A stretch of 64,000 bases of DNA, taken from positions 62,001 to 126,000 of the forward strand of contig JAMPAX010000004.1 of assembly GCA_023667015.1 (NCBI GenBank). Direction: 5' to 3'. Source of the stretch: Muribaculaceae bacterium (lineage in GTDB: Bacteria > Bacteroidota > Bacteroidia > Bacteroidales > Muribaculaceae). The notes under the pieces are model-generated. The model ran no database searches, was not told where the DNA came from, and saw only the letters and a list, made by a program, of their open reading frames with translations. Made by a program: the position numbers and the translations under genes. Numbering within the stretch: the stretch's first letter is position 1; each line of letters begins with the position of its first letter. This document shows positions 24,479 to 33,102 of the stretch, in pieces.

Positions 24479-25276
24479 ATGATGCCGAAAATCAGTGTAG
24501 TAATCCAAACCTACAATGCCGAAAAATTTCTCAAGGCTGTACTTGATTCCGTAGCAGACTTTGATGAAGTAATTGTCGCTGATATGGAAAGTACGGATAC
24601 TACACAAGAAATTGCTCAACGAAGTGGGGCTCGTCTGATTGTGTTTCCTAAAAAGGATTATAATATCTGCGAACCTTATAGACAGAAGGCTATTGAGGCA
24701 GCTTCAAATTCGTGGGTATTAGTGGTGGATGCGGATGAACTCGTAACTCCCGAACTTCGAGAATTCCTATATGCTGCCATCGAGAAAGATTCCACACCTC
24801 GTGGATATAAGATTCCACGGAAAAATTTCTTCATGGGACAGTGGATGCGAAGTTCCTACCCTGATTACGTTTTACGCTTTTTACCCCGTAAGGGAACCAC
24901 CTGGGCTCCGCATATACATTCCGTACCGGAAATTAACGGCCCGGTAGTAGAGATTCCACGATGCCATACAGAGCTGGCCTTGATCCACTTGGCCGATGAA
25001 TCCTATCGAGATTCAATCACCAAGATGAACAAATATACAGATACAGAACTGGAACGGCGCCGTAAGTCCTACGCTCCCTGGCGATTTTTTATAGACCCTC
25101 CCTTCCGATTTTTCAAGTACTATATTCTCAAAGGGGGATTTCGCGAAGGCCTCCCGGGCTTCATCAAGGCTATTATGAGTGCTTACTATAGATTTAGCGT
25201 ACTCGCAAAACTCGAAGAAGAACGTCGACGCTCACGCCCCCAGCAAATTCATAAATACTACCGCCCCCCACAGTAA
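24479..25276 (+). CDS. Glycosyltransferase family 2 protein (WaaE/KdtX-like)
   Basis: 265 residues from the ATG at 24479 (the next codon is also ATG). An in-frame extension to 24422 lies inside the preceding gene and is rejected. GT-A fold: ISVVIQTYNAEKFLKAVLDSV, the acidic DMESTDTT, and VDADELVTPEL (DxD-type metal site). The C-terminal part has the aromatic and basic RFFIDPPFRFFKYYILKGGFREGLPGF stretch seen in core heptose/glucose transferases related to WaaE, which sit on the membrane. Probably adds a sugar to the LPS core or a similar lipid; the exact linkage is not determinable. Confidence 0.88.
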   Translation: MMPKISVVIQTYNAEKFLKAVLDSVADFDEVIVADMESTDTTQEIAQRSGARLIVFPKKDYNICEPYRQKAIEAASNSWVLVVDADELVTPELREFLYAAIEKDSTPRGYKIPRKNFFMGQWMRSSYPDYVLRFLPRKGTTWAPHIHSVPEINGPVVEIPRCHTELALIHLADESYRDSITKMNKYTDTELERRRKSYAPWRFFIDPPFRFFKYYILKGGFREGLPGFIKAIMSAYYRFSVLAKLEEERRRSRPQQIHKYYRPPQ

Positions 25277-25303
25277 CTCAGGCGTCCCGCTTGTGTACCC
25301 CAA
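25267..25303. repeat. CACAGGCG-family palindrome (diverged copy)
   Basis: CCCCACAGTAACTCAGGCG and CGCTTGTGTACCCC form an imperfect hairpin between two convergent genes. It overlaps the stop codon of the glycosyltransferase and may terminate both. Confidence 0.5.
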
Positions 25304-25309
25304 TAAAAT

Positions 25310-26677
25310 TTATTCAAATAATCGGCGGAAACATTCTTCTACCTTCCCGACTTCCTCAATTTTAATCGTATAGCGACCTTCTACACCCTTAAGGTTACCC
25401 TTAGGAATGAAGATGCGTTCGAAACCGAGCTTCTGTGCCTCTGCCACACGCTGCTCGATGCGTGTGACGGTGCGTATCTCTCCCGAAAGACCAACCTCCC
25501 CCACAAAAGCCGTAGTATGAGGTACCACGACATCAAAATTACTGGACATTATAGCCACAATAACGGCCAAGTCTATTGCCGGATCTACAACTTTCAATCC
25601 ACCGGTAATATTCAAAAATACATCTTTCTGCCCCAATTTAAAGCGTGCTCTCTTTTCCAGTACAGCCAACAGCATGTTTAGCCTACGCTGATCAAAACCC
25701 GTCACCGAGCGCTGTGGAGTGCCATAAGCTGCTGTGGAGACGAGTGCCTGCACCTCAATCAAAAATGGGCGAACGCCCTCTGTCGTCACTCCAATAGATA
25801 TACCACTCATATCCTCATCCCGATTCTCCGAAAGTAACATCTGTGAAGGGTTCTTAACCTCGCGAAGTCCCTTCTGCACCATCTCATAGATACCTATCTC
25901 TGATGTGGAGCCAAACCTGTTTTTTACGGCTCGAAGTATGCGGTAGAGATACTGGCGGTCTCCTTCAAATTGAAGCACAGTATCAACGATATGTTCCAAT
26001 ACTTTCGGTCCGGCTATGATACCATCCTTATTGATATGTCCCACTAAAATAACTGGTACATTCGACTCCTTGGCATAGCGCAATAGGCTTGCCGCACATT
26101 CACGAACCTGGCTTACACTACCCGCTGCTGACTCTATATCATCGCAAGCTATAGTCTGGATAGAATCGACAATCACTAATCCCGGCTCTATCTTATCTAT
26201 CTGTGCGAGAATGCGCTCAAGGTTTGTCTCACATAATATAAACGTATTCTCTGCCACCTTCCCAAGCCTATCGGCACGAAGCTTTAATTGCGATGCACTT
26301 TCCTCCCCGGAAATATATAGAATCTTTCTATTACGTATTGACAATATATTCTGCAGCAGTAGGGTAGACTTGCCAATACCCGGCTCCCCACCTATCAGAG
26401 TGAGACTGCCGGCCACCAACCCTCCTCCAAGTACTCTATTCAACTCCTCAGATGGCATATGAATTCGAGGCTCATCAAGCGGCTGAATCTCAGATAGCTT
26501 CATCGGAGAAGACACCCTGGCCAATAGTCCCTTTCCCTTCTTTCCTTTTGAAGAGACTACTTTCTCTTCTACCATTGTGTTCCACTCTCCACATCCCGGA
26601 CAGCGACCAAGCCACTTCGGGGATTCATAGCCGCAGGAATTGCAAAAAAATACTGTTTTAGTTGTTGATTTTGCCAT
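25310..26677 (-). CDS. radA: DNA repair protein RadA
   Basis: RecA-like ATPase that helps branch migration in recombination. 455 residues. The N-terminal zinc finger has Cys12, Cys15, Cys26 and Cys29 (CNSCGYES and GRCPGCGEW). The Walker A motif is GGEPGIGKST (Lys103), the RadA signature is KNRFGSTSEIG near 253, and the C-terminal Lon-protease-like domain ends with RIFIPKGNLKGV. All are expected, so it should be functional. Its start overlaps the 3' end of the RNA methyltransferase gene by 20 bases, so the two form an operon. Confidence 0.97.
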   Translation of the reverse strand: MAKSTTKTVFFCNSCGYESPKWLGRCPGCGEWNTMVEEKVVSSKGKKGKGLLARVSSPMKLSEIQPLDEPRIHMPSEELNRVLGGGLVAGSLTLIGGEPGIGKSTLLLQNILSIRNRKILYISGEESASQLKLRADRLGKVAENTFILCETNLERILAQIDKIEPGLVIVDSIQTIACDDIESAAGSVSQVRECAASLLRYAKESNVPVILVGHINKDGIIAGPKVLEHIVDTVLQFEGDRQYLYRILRAVKNRFGSTSEIGIYEMVQKGLREVKNPSQMLLSENRDEDMSGISIGVTTEGVRPFLIEVQALVSTAAYGTPQRSVTGFDQRRLNMLLAVLEKRARFKLGQKDVFLNITGGLKVVDPAIDLAVIVAIMSSNFDVVVPHTTAFVGEVGLSGEIRTVTRIEQRVAEAQKLGFERIFIPKGNLKGVEGRYTIKIEEVGKVEECFRRLFE

Positions 26678-27449
26678 TATTGTTTGTGAATTGAGATAAG
26701 GTTATTGAAGTTGCTATAGCAACGTTTAAGGAATCAGGATGATCTGAGGGATTGACAGGAGGTATGAGAAAACTTCGAGATGCAAGCAGTCGCAATGTCT
26801 CTGAAACGCCATGCCCCTCGTTGCCCATGACGATAAAGGCACTCGTTGGAAGCTGACTACAAAAGAGATTTTCACCATCCAAATCCAAACAGTATACAGG
26901 AATTTCGGGGTTATCCATAGCGAGTTGTGACAAATTGCAGAATATTACATCTACTGCGGCTATCGAGCCCATTGATGCTTGGATAGTCTTCGGATTAAAC
27001 GGACTGACAGTTTCAGGAGATGCAAAAATCTTTTTAACCCCAAACCAATGTGCAGTTCGTATTATAGTTCCGAGATTTCCCGGATCCTGAATACCGTCAA
27101 GCATTAAATAAATATCCGGCTGAAGGAGAAATGATATCCTGGCAGGAGCAGGCATACGATAAATGGCAATGACCTTAGGAGGGGTAGTCAGGGTTGAAAT
27201 CTTGTCAAGAGTCTGCTGAGATGTTGAAAAGACACGAGATTTGAACTCAGATACAAATTCCGTATGAGAATCAATCCAATCGGTGGTAGCCACTAATGCT
27301 TCGAGTTCAAAGTGACGAATAGTATCAGCCACACACTTTGTACCTTCCACCGTAAAAAGGGCTTCCTTACGACGCATCTTGGTGGTTTTTAGTCGTGAAT
27401 ACAAGCTCCCCTTAGTTTTCGACAATTCAGCAATCTCCATAGGATTCAA
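26658..27449 (-). CDS. TrmH/SpoU family RNA 2'-O-methyltransferase
   Basis: SPOUT-class methyltransferase acting on rRNA or tRNA ribose. 263 residues. An N-terminal substrate-binding domain (1-95) with RRKEALFTVEGTKCV is followed by the catalytic domain: LDGIQDPGNLGTIIRTAHWFG, then IVMGNEGHGVS and the IPPV...DSLNVAIATSI segment. The usual IP(M/I)xGxxESLN is written here as IPPVNPSDHPDSLN, with a short insertion. The start could also be Met4. The target nucleotide cannot be assigned. A minus-strand -7 box lies just upstream. Confidence 0.92.
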   Translation of the reverse strand: MNPMEIAELSKTKGSLYSRLKTTKMRRKEALFTVEGTKCVADTIRHFELEALVATTDWIDSHTEFVSEFKSRVFSTSQQTLDKISTLTTPPKVIAIYRMPAPARISFLLQPDIYLMLDGIQDPGNLGTIIRTAHWFGVKKIFASPETVSPFNPKTIQASMGSIAAVDVIFCNLSQLAMDNPEIPVYCLDLDGENLFCSQLPTSAFIVMGNEGHGVSETLRLLASRSFLIPPVNPSDHPDSLNVAIATSITLSQFTNNNGKINN

Positions 27450-27457
27450 AATTTCTA

Positions 27458-27465
27458 CAAATTTA
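27458..27465 (-). promoter_or_regulatory. -7 box for the methyltransferase-radA operon
   Basis: CAAATTTA on the plus strand reads TAAATTTG on the minus strand, 8 bases before the start codon, so the leader would be very short. Confidence 0.45.
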
Positions 27466-27519
27466 AAAAATTTAGGATCAATTTCATAATAATTCTATGA
27501 ATAGGTTGATGCGTAAAAA

Positions 27520-27540
27520 CGGTGGGTTGCATACCCACCG
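27520..27540. repeat. GGTGGGTTGCATACCCACC palindrome
   Basis: An eight-base stem with a five-base loop. The same TGGGTTGCAAACCCA-like word recurs at 59350-59410. It lies between convergently placed 3' and 5' ends and its role is unknown. Confidence 0.5.
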
Positions 27541-27588
27541 CGACTAATTTTTATAACGACCTAACTTCAACCCATCTATCCTCAAACT

Positions 27589-27625
27589 TCAAATATCCGA
27601 GTTGCTCAGCGGCTTGGATATTTGA
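27589..27625. terminator. Hairpin after the porin gene
   Basis: TCAAATATCC (27589-27598) pairs with GGATATTTGA (27616-27625) around a 17-base loop, directly after the porin stop on the minus strand. There is no strong T run, so the terminator role is tentative. Confidence 0.45.
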
Positions 27626-27626
27626 C

Positions 27627-28976
27627 TTAGAAGCTGAACATGAATAGAGCATCAATACGATTAGCGTTGGTATGCTCTCCGGAGAAGTTCACTCGCTTTC
27701 CTGCCAAGTATTCAGCACCAACCTGCAGTCGAGGAGTGATATCCCAGAATATTGAAGCTGCACCGTATAGTCCATAGCGATAATCATCAGCAACCTTCGG
27801 TTTCTTCTCGTAGTACTGCAACTCGGAGAGTGCTATAGACATATAGATATTTGGTTTGAAATTATATTTTGCTCCAAAAGTCAGTCCTAAAGCGTTAGGA
27901 GCATACAGTTTGCCGGGATGGACGGGATCCTCAATTAAATCGAGTGAAGAGCCGGAGATATCATTTAAATAAGAGGCGTTGCCCTCGCCATAGGATGCAA
28001 TTCCATAAAGAGTAAGCGGCTTAATAACCTTCACCATACCACTAAGGGAGATACCCCAACCAATCTTGTTTCGATTCTTATCGGCAACAAGATCTCGGTA
28101 AGATATCGTACGGAGAAGTCCTGAGAGGCGAATATGGCTCAGACCGCCATCCCATTGATATTGCCCAAAGGCAGCAACGTCCGGCAACCAGTCCATACAC
28201 TTCTTGGTAAGGACGGCGTCATCCTGAATACCAGACTGTGGAAACTCCAAAGAGCCGGCCACTGACCAAGCATCCTTCCATGTGTGTATATATCTTACAA
28301 GGACATTTGTTTTCGCCACCTTACCGCTTGCTCCGGCTCCATCAATTGTCAGAGGCTCGGCAGCAGGGTCTGAGAAGGTCGAAGTAGCATAACCAACAGT
28401 CCAGTCATTAATGATAAAATAAGCCTTCTTTAGCTTAAAGCCGATATGGTCGTAGCCGTCAAAGTTACCCTCGATATAGCCCATATAGTTGCCAAGAGGA
28501 GTATTACGACCCATGATAGTCATGAAAAGACCCGTGCCGGCAGGTGTAGCCTTAAACTGGCGTTTCTGAGTTGGATCGCGAGGTATAGGCATTGCAATAG
28601 GAGCAAAACCATTGGCAGGAACAGCATTGTTCCAGTCAAACCAACCTCGCATTCTGATTACTCCACCAATACCCATAGCAAGGTTAGCATTCTTACTCAT
28701 GAACATGAAATAGGGTGCACGCGGATCTTGGAAATGACGAAACTGATTCATGTAGAACGTGTTGACCATCGATCTAACAGAATCAATCTGAGGAGTTCCA
28801 CCTTCGGAATTAATAAAAATGACCTTAGTGTCATCAAGCAATTGTTTGTGAGCCTGGACCTCAGGATAGCCACCAAGACCTACGGTATCACCGACAACAG
28901 CAATAGCCTGAGCATTCGCGAGGAGAGAAGCCCCTCCAAGGAATGCAGAGATAATGGCAAATGTGCGTAAATTCAT
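27627..28976 (-). CDS. Outer-membrane porin, DcaP-like
   Basis: Predicted outer-membrane beta-barrel of 449 residues. The start is the ATG at 28976, which gives a clear signal peptide (MNLRTFAIISAFLGGASLLANAQA); an upstream in-frame Met is less likely. After a short helical plug region with DSVRSMVNTFYMNQFRHFQDP, the chain is a series of amphipathic strands with aromatic girdles and ends in FMFSF, a typical barrel-closing sequence. GVIRMRGWFDWN resembles the start of DcaP-like porins. Substrate unknown. It stands alone, with a perfect palindrome upstream. Confidence 0.8.
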   Translation of the reverse strand: MNLRTFAIISAFLGGASLLANAQAIAVVGDTVGLGGYPEVQAHKQLLDDTKVIFINSEGGTPQIDSVRSMVNTFYMNQFRHFQDPRAPYFMFMSKNANLAMGIGGVIRMRGWFDWNNAVPANGFAPIAMPIPRDPTQKRQFKATPAGTGLFMTIMGRNTPLGNYMGYIEGNFDGYDHIGFKLKKAYFIINDWTVGYATSTFSDPAAEPLTIDGAGASGKVAKTNVLVRYIHTWKDAWSVAGSLEFPQSGIQDDAVLTKKCMDWLPDVAAFGQYQWDGGLSHIRLSGLLRTISYRDLVADKNRNKIGWGISLSGMVKVIKPLTLYGIASYGEGNASYLNDISGSSLDLIEDPVHPGKLYAPNALGLTFGAKYNFKPNIYMSIALSELQYYEKKPKVADDYRYGLYGAASIFWDITPRLQVGAEYLAGKRVNFSGEHTNANRIDALFMFSF

Positions 28977-29041
28977 ATCAATAACAGTTAAATTAAGTTT
29001 ATAGTTCTTACAACTTATTAACAATCTGCCAAAGCAAAAGT

Positions 29042-29094
29042 TTACACCTACACAGTAGCACAGGCGTTCCGCCTGTGCTACTGTGTAGGTGTAA
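29042..29094. repeat. Perfect 25-bp palindrome (CACAGGCG family)
   Basis: Bases 29042-29066 are the exact inverse of 29070-29094, leaving a three-base loop. The core is AGTAGCACAGGCG. Diverged relatives lie at 7284, 25267 and 46714. The copy sits between the 3' end of the dehydrogenase gene and the 5' end of the porin gene, so it may end dehydrogenase transcription. Confidence 0.9.
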
Positions 29095-29150
29095 TGTGCA
29101 AATTCACTATCCGGAGCCGCTCCAGCACCCCATTTTTACAAGATAGGAGC

Positions 29151-30101
29151 TCAATTGACGACGTTTTGGGCGGTGCCGTTGAGGAAGGCTTTTAGGTTGG
29201 CTACGGCTATGTTGAGAAGTCGCTGACGGGCTTCCTTTGTTGACCATGAGATGTGGGGGGTTACTATGCAATTGGGTGCATCTATCAGGGGGTTGTCAGC
29301 TTCCGGCGGTTCGTGGGTCAATACATCCAGTCCGGCTCCTGCAATCCTGCCTTCCTTCAATGCCACTGCGAGTGCTTGCTCATCTACAAGGGGGCCTCTT
29401 CCGGTATTTATCAGAATTGCTGTCGGCTTCATAGTTGAAATTCTTGAAGCATCGGCAAGATGGAAAGTATCATCAGTTAGAGGACAATGGAGAGAGACAA
29501 TATCGCATTCAGCAAACAACTCATCCACCGAAACCTTTGTCACTCCCGGCAATTCATCCTGTGATTTAGAGCTGCAGACACAAACCTCCATTCCGAAAGC
29601 TTTAGCGATATCAGCTACTGCATGTCCAATATGCCCATAACCATATATACCAAAACGCTTGCCGGCAAGCTCCGTAAGACATGTATTGGCATATGAAAAA
29701 TCGGGACATGCACTCCACTTCCCGGCATGGAACTCCTCGGAATAGTGTTCTGCTGAGTTTGTCAAGGCCAACAGCAGAGCAAAAACATTCTGAGCCACCG
29801 ACATTGTACTATATGAGGGAATATTAGTGACGACAATGCCAAGTCGAGTAGCAGTATCCAAATTCACCACATTGTATCCCGTAGCCAATACGCCAATATA
29901 TTGTAGCTTAGGAAGCATACGAAGGGTTGAGGCATCAATTACAGTCTTATTTGTCAATACAATTTCTGAGTCAGCTGCACGCTCTATCACTTCTTCAGGG
30001 GCTGTACGTTCATAGACTGTAAGAGTGCCAAGAGAGGACAAAGCCCCCCAACTAAGATCACCGGGATTAGCGGCGAATCCGTCAAGTATCGTAATCTTCA
30101 T
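29151..30101 (-). CDS. D-2-hydroxyacid dehydrogenase (glycerate dehydrogenase-like)
   Basis: NAD-dependent oxidoreductase that interconverts 2-oxoacids and D-2-hydroxyacids; hydroxypyruvate is one likely substrate. 316 residues. The NAD-binding fold has GIYGYGHIGHAV; the catalytic Arg is in the LHCPLTDDTFHL to LINTGRGPLVDE region, Glu in GLDVLTHEPPE, and His in VTPHISWST. The substrate-binding N-terminus has LTNKTVIDAS. It best resembles HprA-type glycerate dehydrogenases but specificity cannot be settled. A minus-strand TATATTTG box lies 31 bases upstream. Confidence 0.9.
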   Translation of the reverse strand: MKITILDGFAANPGDLSWGALSSLGTLTVYERTAPEEVIERAADSEIVLTNKTVIDASTLRMLPKLQYIGVLATGYNVVNLDTATRLGIVVTNIPSYSTMSVAQNVFALLLALTNSAEHYSEEFHAGKWSACPDFSYANTCLTELAGKRFGIYGYGHIGHAVADIAKAFGMEVCVCSSKSQDELPGVTKVSVDELFAECDIVSLHCPLTDDTFHLADASRISTMKPTAILINTGRGPLVDEQALAVALKEGRIAGAGLDVLTHEPPEADNPLIDAPNCIVTPHISWSTKEARQRLLNIAVANLKAFLNGTAQNVVN

Positions 30102-30131
30102 GACTTTTCAAATTTTAGAAAAAATCTTCTG

Positions 30132-30139
30132 CAAATATA
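30132..30139 (-). promoter_or_regulatory. -7 box for the D-2-hydroxyacid dehydrogenase
   Basis: CAAATATA on the plus strand reads TATATTTG on the minus strand, an exact TAnnTTTG match. Confidence 0.5.
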
Positions 30140-30213
30140 ACGAAAATATGTAAAAAAAGATGTGCCCCTTTGAGAGGACACATCCTTTTTTCACAGATAA
30201 ATTCTTCTGATTA

Positions 30214-32220
30214 TTATTTTATGCGTTCTTCGTAGTTGGCTTTGCCGGTGTCGAGGAATCGCTTGTAGCCCGGTACGTCTTCTTTGTAGACGAACTCATG
30301 GTTGAGAGGCTTACCCTCATTGTCTACGATAACATGGAAAGGCTGTGCATTAGCGCCAAACTTGGAGCGCTGCAGATAGCTCCACTTGTCGCCGTAGGTA
30401 GTCAGCACTCTTTCTGTGCCATCCTTCTCCTTAACTGTGATGGGCTGGGGGAGAGCCTTCTTCTCGTCAACCATCAGAGTGATAAGTACGAAGTCATTAT
30501 CGATCTTAGACTTCACCTCCGGGTCTGTCCAAACGGCTGCCTCCATCTTGCGGCAGTTGACACACCCATAGCCGGAGAAGTCGAGCAAGACGGGTTTGTT
30601 GAGCTGACGCGCAAGCGCCATACCCTCATCAAAGTCATCTACCTGAGCGTGTACATCACCTTCATAGAGGGAGAAATCCTGAGTATATGTAGGAGGTGCA
30701 AACGCAGAGATACTCTTAAGAGGAGCGCCCCAGAGACCCGGCAGCATATAGATTGAGAATGCGAAAGAAACGCAGGCAAGCATAAAGCGAGCAACCCCGG
30801 TCTTCTCATATTCATCATCGTGGGGAAAGCGAATCCAACCGATAAGATAAGCACCGAGAAGAGCGAAGATAACAATCCAGAGAGAAACGAAAACCTCACG
30901 GTCAAGAATTCTCCAGCCGTAAGCCAAGTCGGCAACAGAGAGGAATTTCAACGCAAGGGCGAGTTCGAGGAAACCGAGGACAACCTTCACAGTGTTCATC
31001 CAGCCGCCACTCTTAGGCATAGACTTGAGCATAGTCGGGAACATGGCAAAGAGGCTGAAGGGGAGAGCCAGGGCCAATGAGAAGCCGAACATACCGATAG
31101 CCGGAGAAACGAAATTAGAAGTTGCTGCAGCCTCTACGAGCAGAGTGCCGATAATCGGACCTGTGCAAGAGAAGGAAACAAGCACGAGAGTAAACGCCAT
31201 GAAGAAGAGGGAAAGAAGACCTGTAGTAGAGTCTACCTTAGAGTCCATCTTGTTTGTCCAAGAAGCGGGGAGAGTAAGCTCAAAACCACCCATAAAGGAT
31301 ATGGCGAAGACTACGAGGAGGAGGAAGAAAATGATGTTGAAGACAGCACTCGTAGCAAGTTCATTGAGCGCAGATGCTCCGAATACAATTGTCACCAGCA
31401 GACCGAGAAGTACGTAGATTACAACGATACTACCGCCATAGGTAAGAGCCGCACGAATAGACTTGGCGCGAGTCTTGTTCTGCTTGAGGAAGAAAGAAAC
31501 GGTCATCGGAATCATCGGCCATACACAGGGAGTCACCAGAGCAATCAGACCACCGATAAAACCGGCGATAAAGATATACCAAAGGCTACGTTCCTGCTGT
31601 TCGGGATTGTCAGAGAAAGTCTTGAGTTCTGCCTCAACATTGTCCCAATAGTTGCCGACACCGACTCCACTCTGGTTAGCCTCCGGGAGGAGAGTCTCAG
31701 CACCCTGTAAAGAGTCCATCATCTGAGCGATAGTATCTGCGGCATTTTCCTCCTTGGGAGCCTCTTCGGCAGCTCCGGGGAATTTACCCTTCAGAGTCTT
31801 GTAGCCATCGAGTTGCACACAGCCGGTGTCGTTGCAAGCTTGACCCTTAATGGAGACCGTCACGCTATACTCTTTGGCAGTAGCCTTGAGTTTCTGAGTG
31901 AAAGTTACCTGTCCGGTATAAAAATACTGGTCAACCTCGAAGACATCATCAAATTCCTTGGAATATCCCTTGTTGGCCTTGGCAGTACCCACCTTTTCGC
32001 AACCCTTGGTAGTGACAGTAATGACCAGTGGATTAGAACCGCCGGGAGGGTTGTTCTGGGCATACATATGATAGCCGGACTTCACATTAGCTACAATCTG
32101 AAGTGAGGGATTTTCAGTGCCGTCTCCAACAAGCTTATAGCTGAAATCAACGGCATTGGTCTGAGCCAGCATGCAGAGACTGCTGAAGATCAGAGCAAGT
32201 GTAAAAAAGAGTTTTTTCAT
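30214..32220 (-). CDS. dsbD: Thiol:disulfide interchange protein DsbD
   Basis: Moves electrons from cytoplasmic thioredoxin across the inner membrane to periplasmic thiol proteins. 668 residues in the full three-part layout: signal peptide (MKKLFFTLALIFSSLCMLAQ), a DsbD-alpha-like domain (about 20-150) with GQACNDTGCVQ, a membrane part of about eight helices with the redox-active TPCVWPMIP and SFSCTGPIIG segments, and a C-terminal thioredoxin domain with CVNC at 553-556. It is the last gene of a leftward group with TlpA-like, DUF6029 and Omp28-like genes and probably supplies them with electrons. Confidence 0.95.
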   Translation of the reverse strand: MKKLFFTLALIFSSLCMLAQTNAVDFSYKLVGDGTENPSLQIVANVKSGYHMYAQNNPPGGSNPLVITVTTKGCEKVGTAKANKGYSKEFDDVFEVDQYFYTGQVTFTQKLKATAKEYSVTVSIKGQACNDTGCVQLDGYKTLKGKFPGAAEEAPKEENAADTIAQMMDSLQGAETLLPEANQSGVGVGNYWDNVEAELKTFSDNPEQQERSLWYIFIAGFIGGLIALVTPCVWPMIPMTVSFFLKQNKTRAKSIRAALTYGGSIVVIYVLLGLLVTIVFGASALNELATSAVFNIIFFLLLVVFAISFMGGFELTLPASWTNKMDSKVDSTTGLLSLFFMAFTLVLVSFSCTGPIIGTLLVEAAATSNFVSPAIGMFGFSLALALPFSLFAMFPTMLKSMPKSGGWMNTVKVVLGFLELALALKFLSVADLAYGWRILDREVFVSLWIVIFALLGAYLIGWIRFPHDDEYEKTGVARFMLACVSFAFSIYMLPGLWGAPLKSISAFAPPTYTQDFSLYEGDVHAQVDDFDEGMALARQLNKPVLLDFSGYGCVNCRKMEAAVWTDPEVKSKIDNDFVLITLMVDEKKALPQPITVKEKDGTERVLTTYGDKWSYLQRSKFGANAQPFHVIVDNEGKPLNHEFVYKEDVPGYKRFLDTGKANYEERIK

Positions 32221-32265
32221 CGTTCGGTTCTGAAAAAAACGTTGTATTAGTATCGTAAGTGATTA

Positions 32266-33075
32266 TTATTTCAGATGAATTTCCTCTGCCTGAAGAACGG
32301 CCTTGGATGAGGAATCGAATACAAAGGCTACGACATGACAGTTGTCAGCATTCCAATTCTTGTCTATTGTAAACTTGACAGTTCCCTTCTTATTATCATC
32401 GGGGAGGAAAGTAGTGCCAAGTTCATTGCCCCACATGCCGTTGGCCGAAGCTCGGAAGACGTGGTTATGTTCATAATCCATGATAGTCTTTGAACCGTCA
32501 ATCTGTGGACCGATAATCTTGCTCTCAGATATCCATACCAAGATAGAGGCCTTCTGAGCATACAGCTCATTGAAGGTTACGTCGTATTCTGCAGTCATCT
32601 GGCGTGAAGACTCATCGAAAGAAGACTTAAGAGAAAGAATCACAGGAGATTCTACCTCCAAAGCCTTAATAATAGGCTCAGGCCAATTGACAGGCAATTC
32701 GATGGGTGATGCTCCATCGATGACTGCTGAAGGAAGACCGGACACCTTATAATAGTCATAGTAATCGCGTGCCTCCTTGGTAGCAATAGTGAAATCAGAG
32801 CCTCTCACCGGACGAGTAAGGTTGAGGCCCTCAGGTTGCAGAGAGACACATACAATCGAGCCGGGATATTGCTCCTGCAGGCTTGTAATTGTGCGAGCAC
32901 CTTCGGGGCAGTTAGTGCACCTGATTCCGGAAAATTCCTGAATCATGACCTTACGGGCAATTTTCGGGCGTTGTTGCTCGATCAGACGATCATTGGGAGC
33001 AATATCATCGCATCCTGTCAGCGCCAAAGCGGAAACAGCAAGAGCCACGCCCGTCAATATATTTATTGTTTTCAT
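32266..33075 (-). CDS. Omp28-related lipoprotein with thioredoxin-like motif
   Basis: Predicted envelope lipoprotein of 269 residues. Signal peptide with lipobox LTGC, lipidated Cys22. The domain that follows (about 40-140) is thioredoxin-like, with EFSGIRCTNCPEGA (Cys53, Cys56) and the cis-proline-type VSGLPSAVIDG. The second half is a beta-sandwich. Omp28-like proteins are common in Bacteroidota with unclear function. Lying between DUF6029 and dsbD, it is likely one of the DsbD electron acceptors (inference). The gap to dsbD is 45 bases. Confidence 0.85.
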   Translation of the reverse strand: MKTINILTGVALAVSALALTGCDDIAPNDRLIEQQRPKIARKVMIQEFSGIRCTNCPEGARTITSLQEQYPGSIVCVSLQPEGLNLTRPVRGSDFTIATKEARDYYDYYKVSGLPSAVIDGASPIELPVNWPEPIIKALEVESPVILSLKSSFDESSRQMTAEYDVTFNELYAQKASILVWISESKIIGPQIDGSKTIMDYEHNHVFRASANGMWGNELGTTFLPDDNKKGTVKFTIDKNWNADNCHVVAFVFDSSSKAVLQAEEIHLK

Positions 33076-33102
33076 TCTGTTTGAATTTTGATATCTGAGT
33101 GA

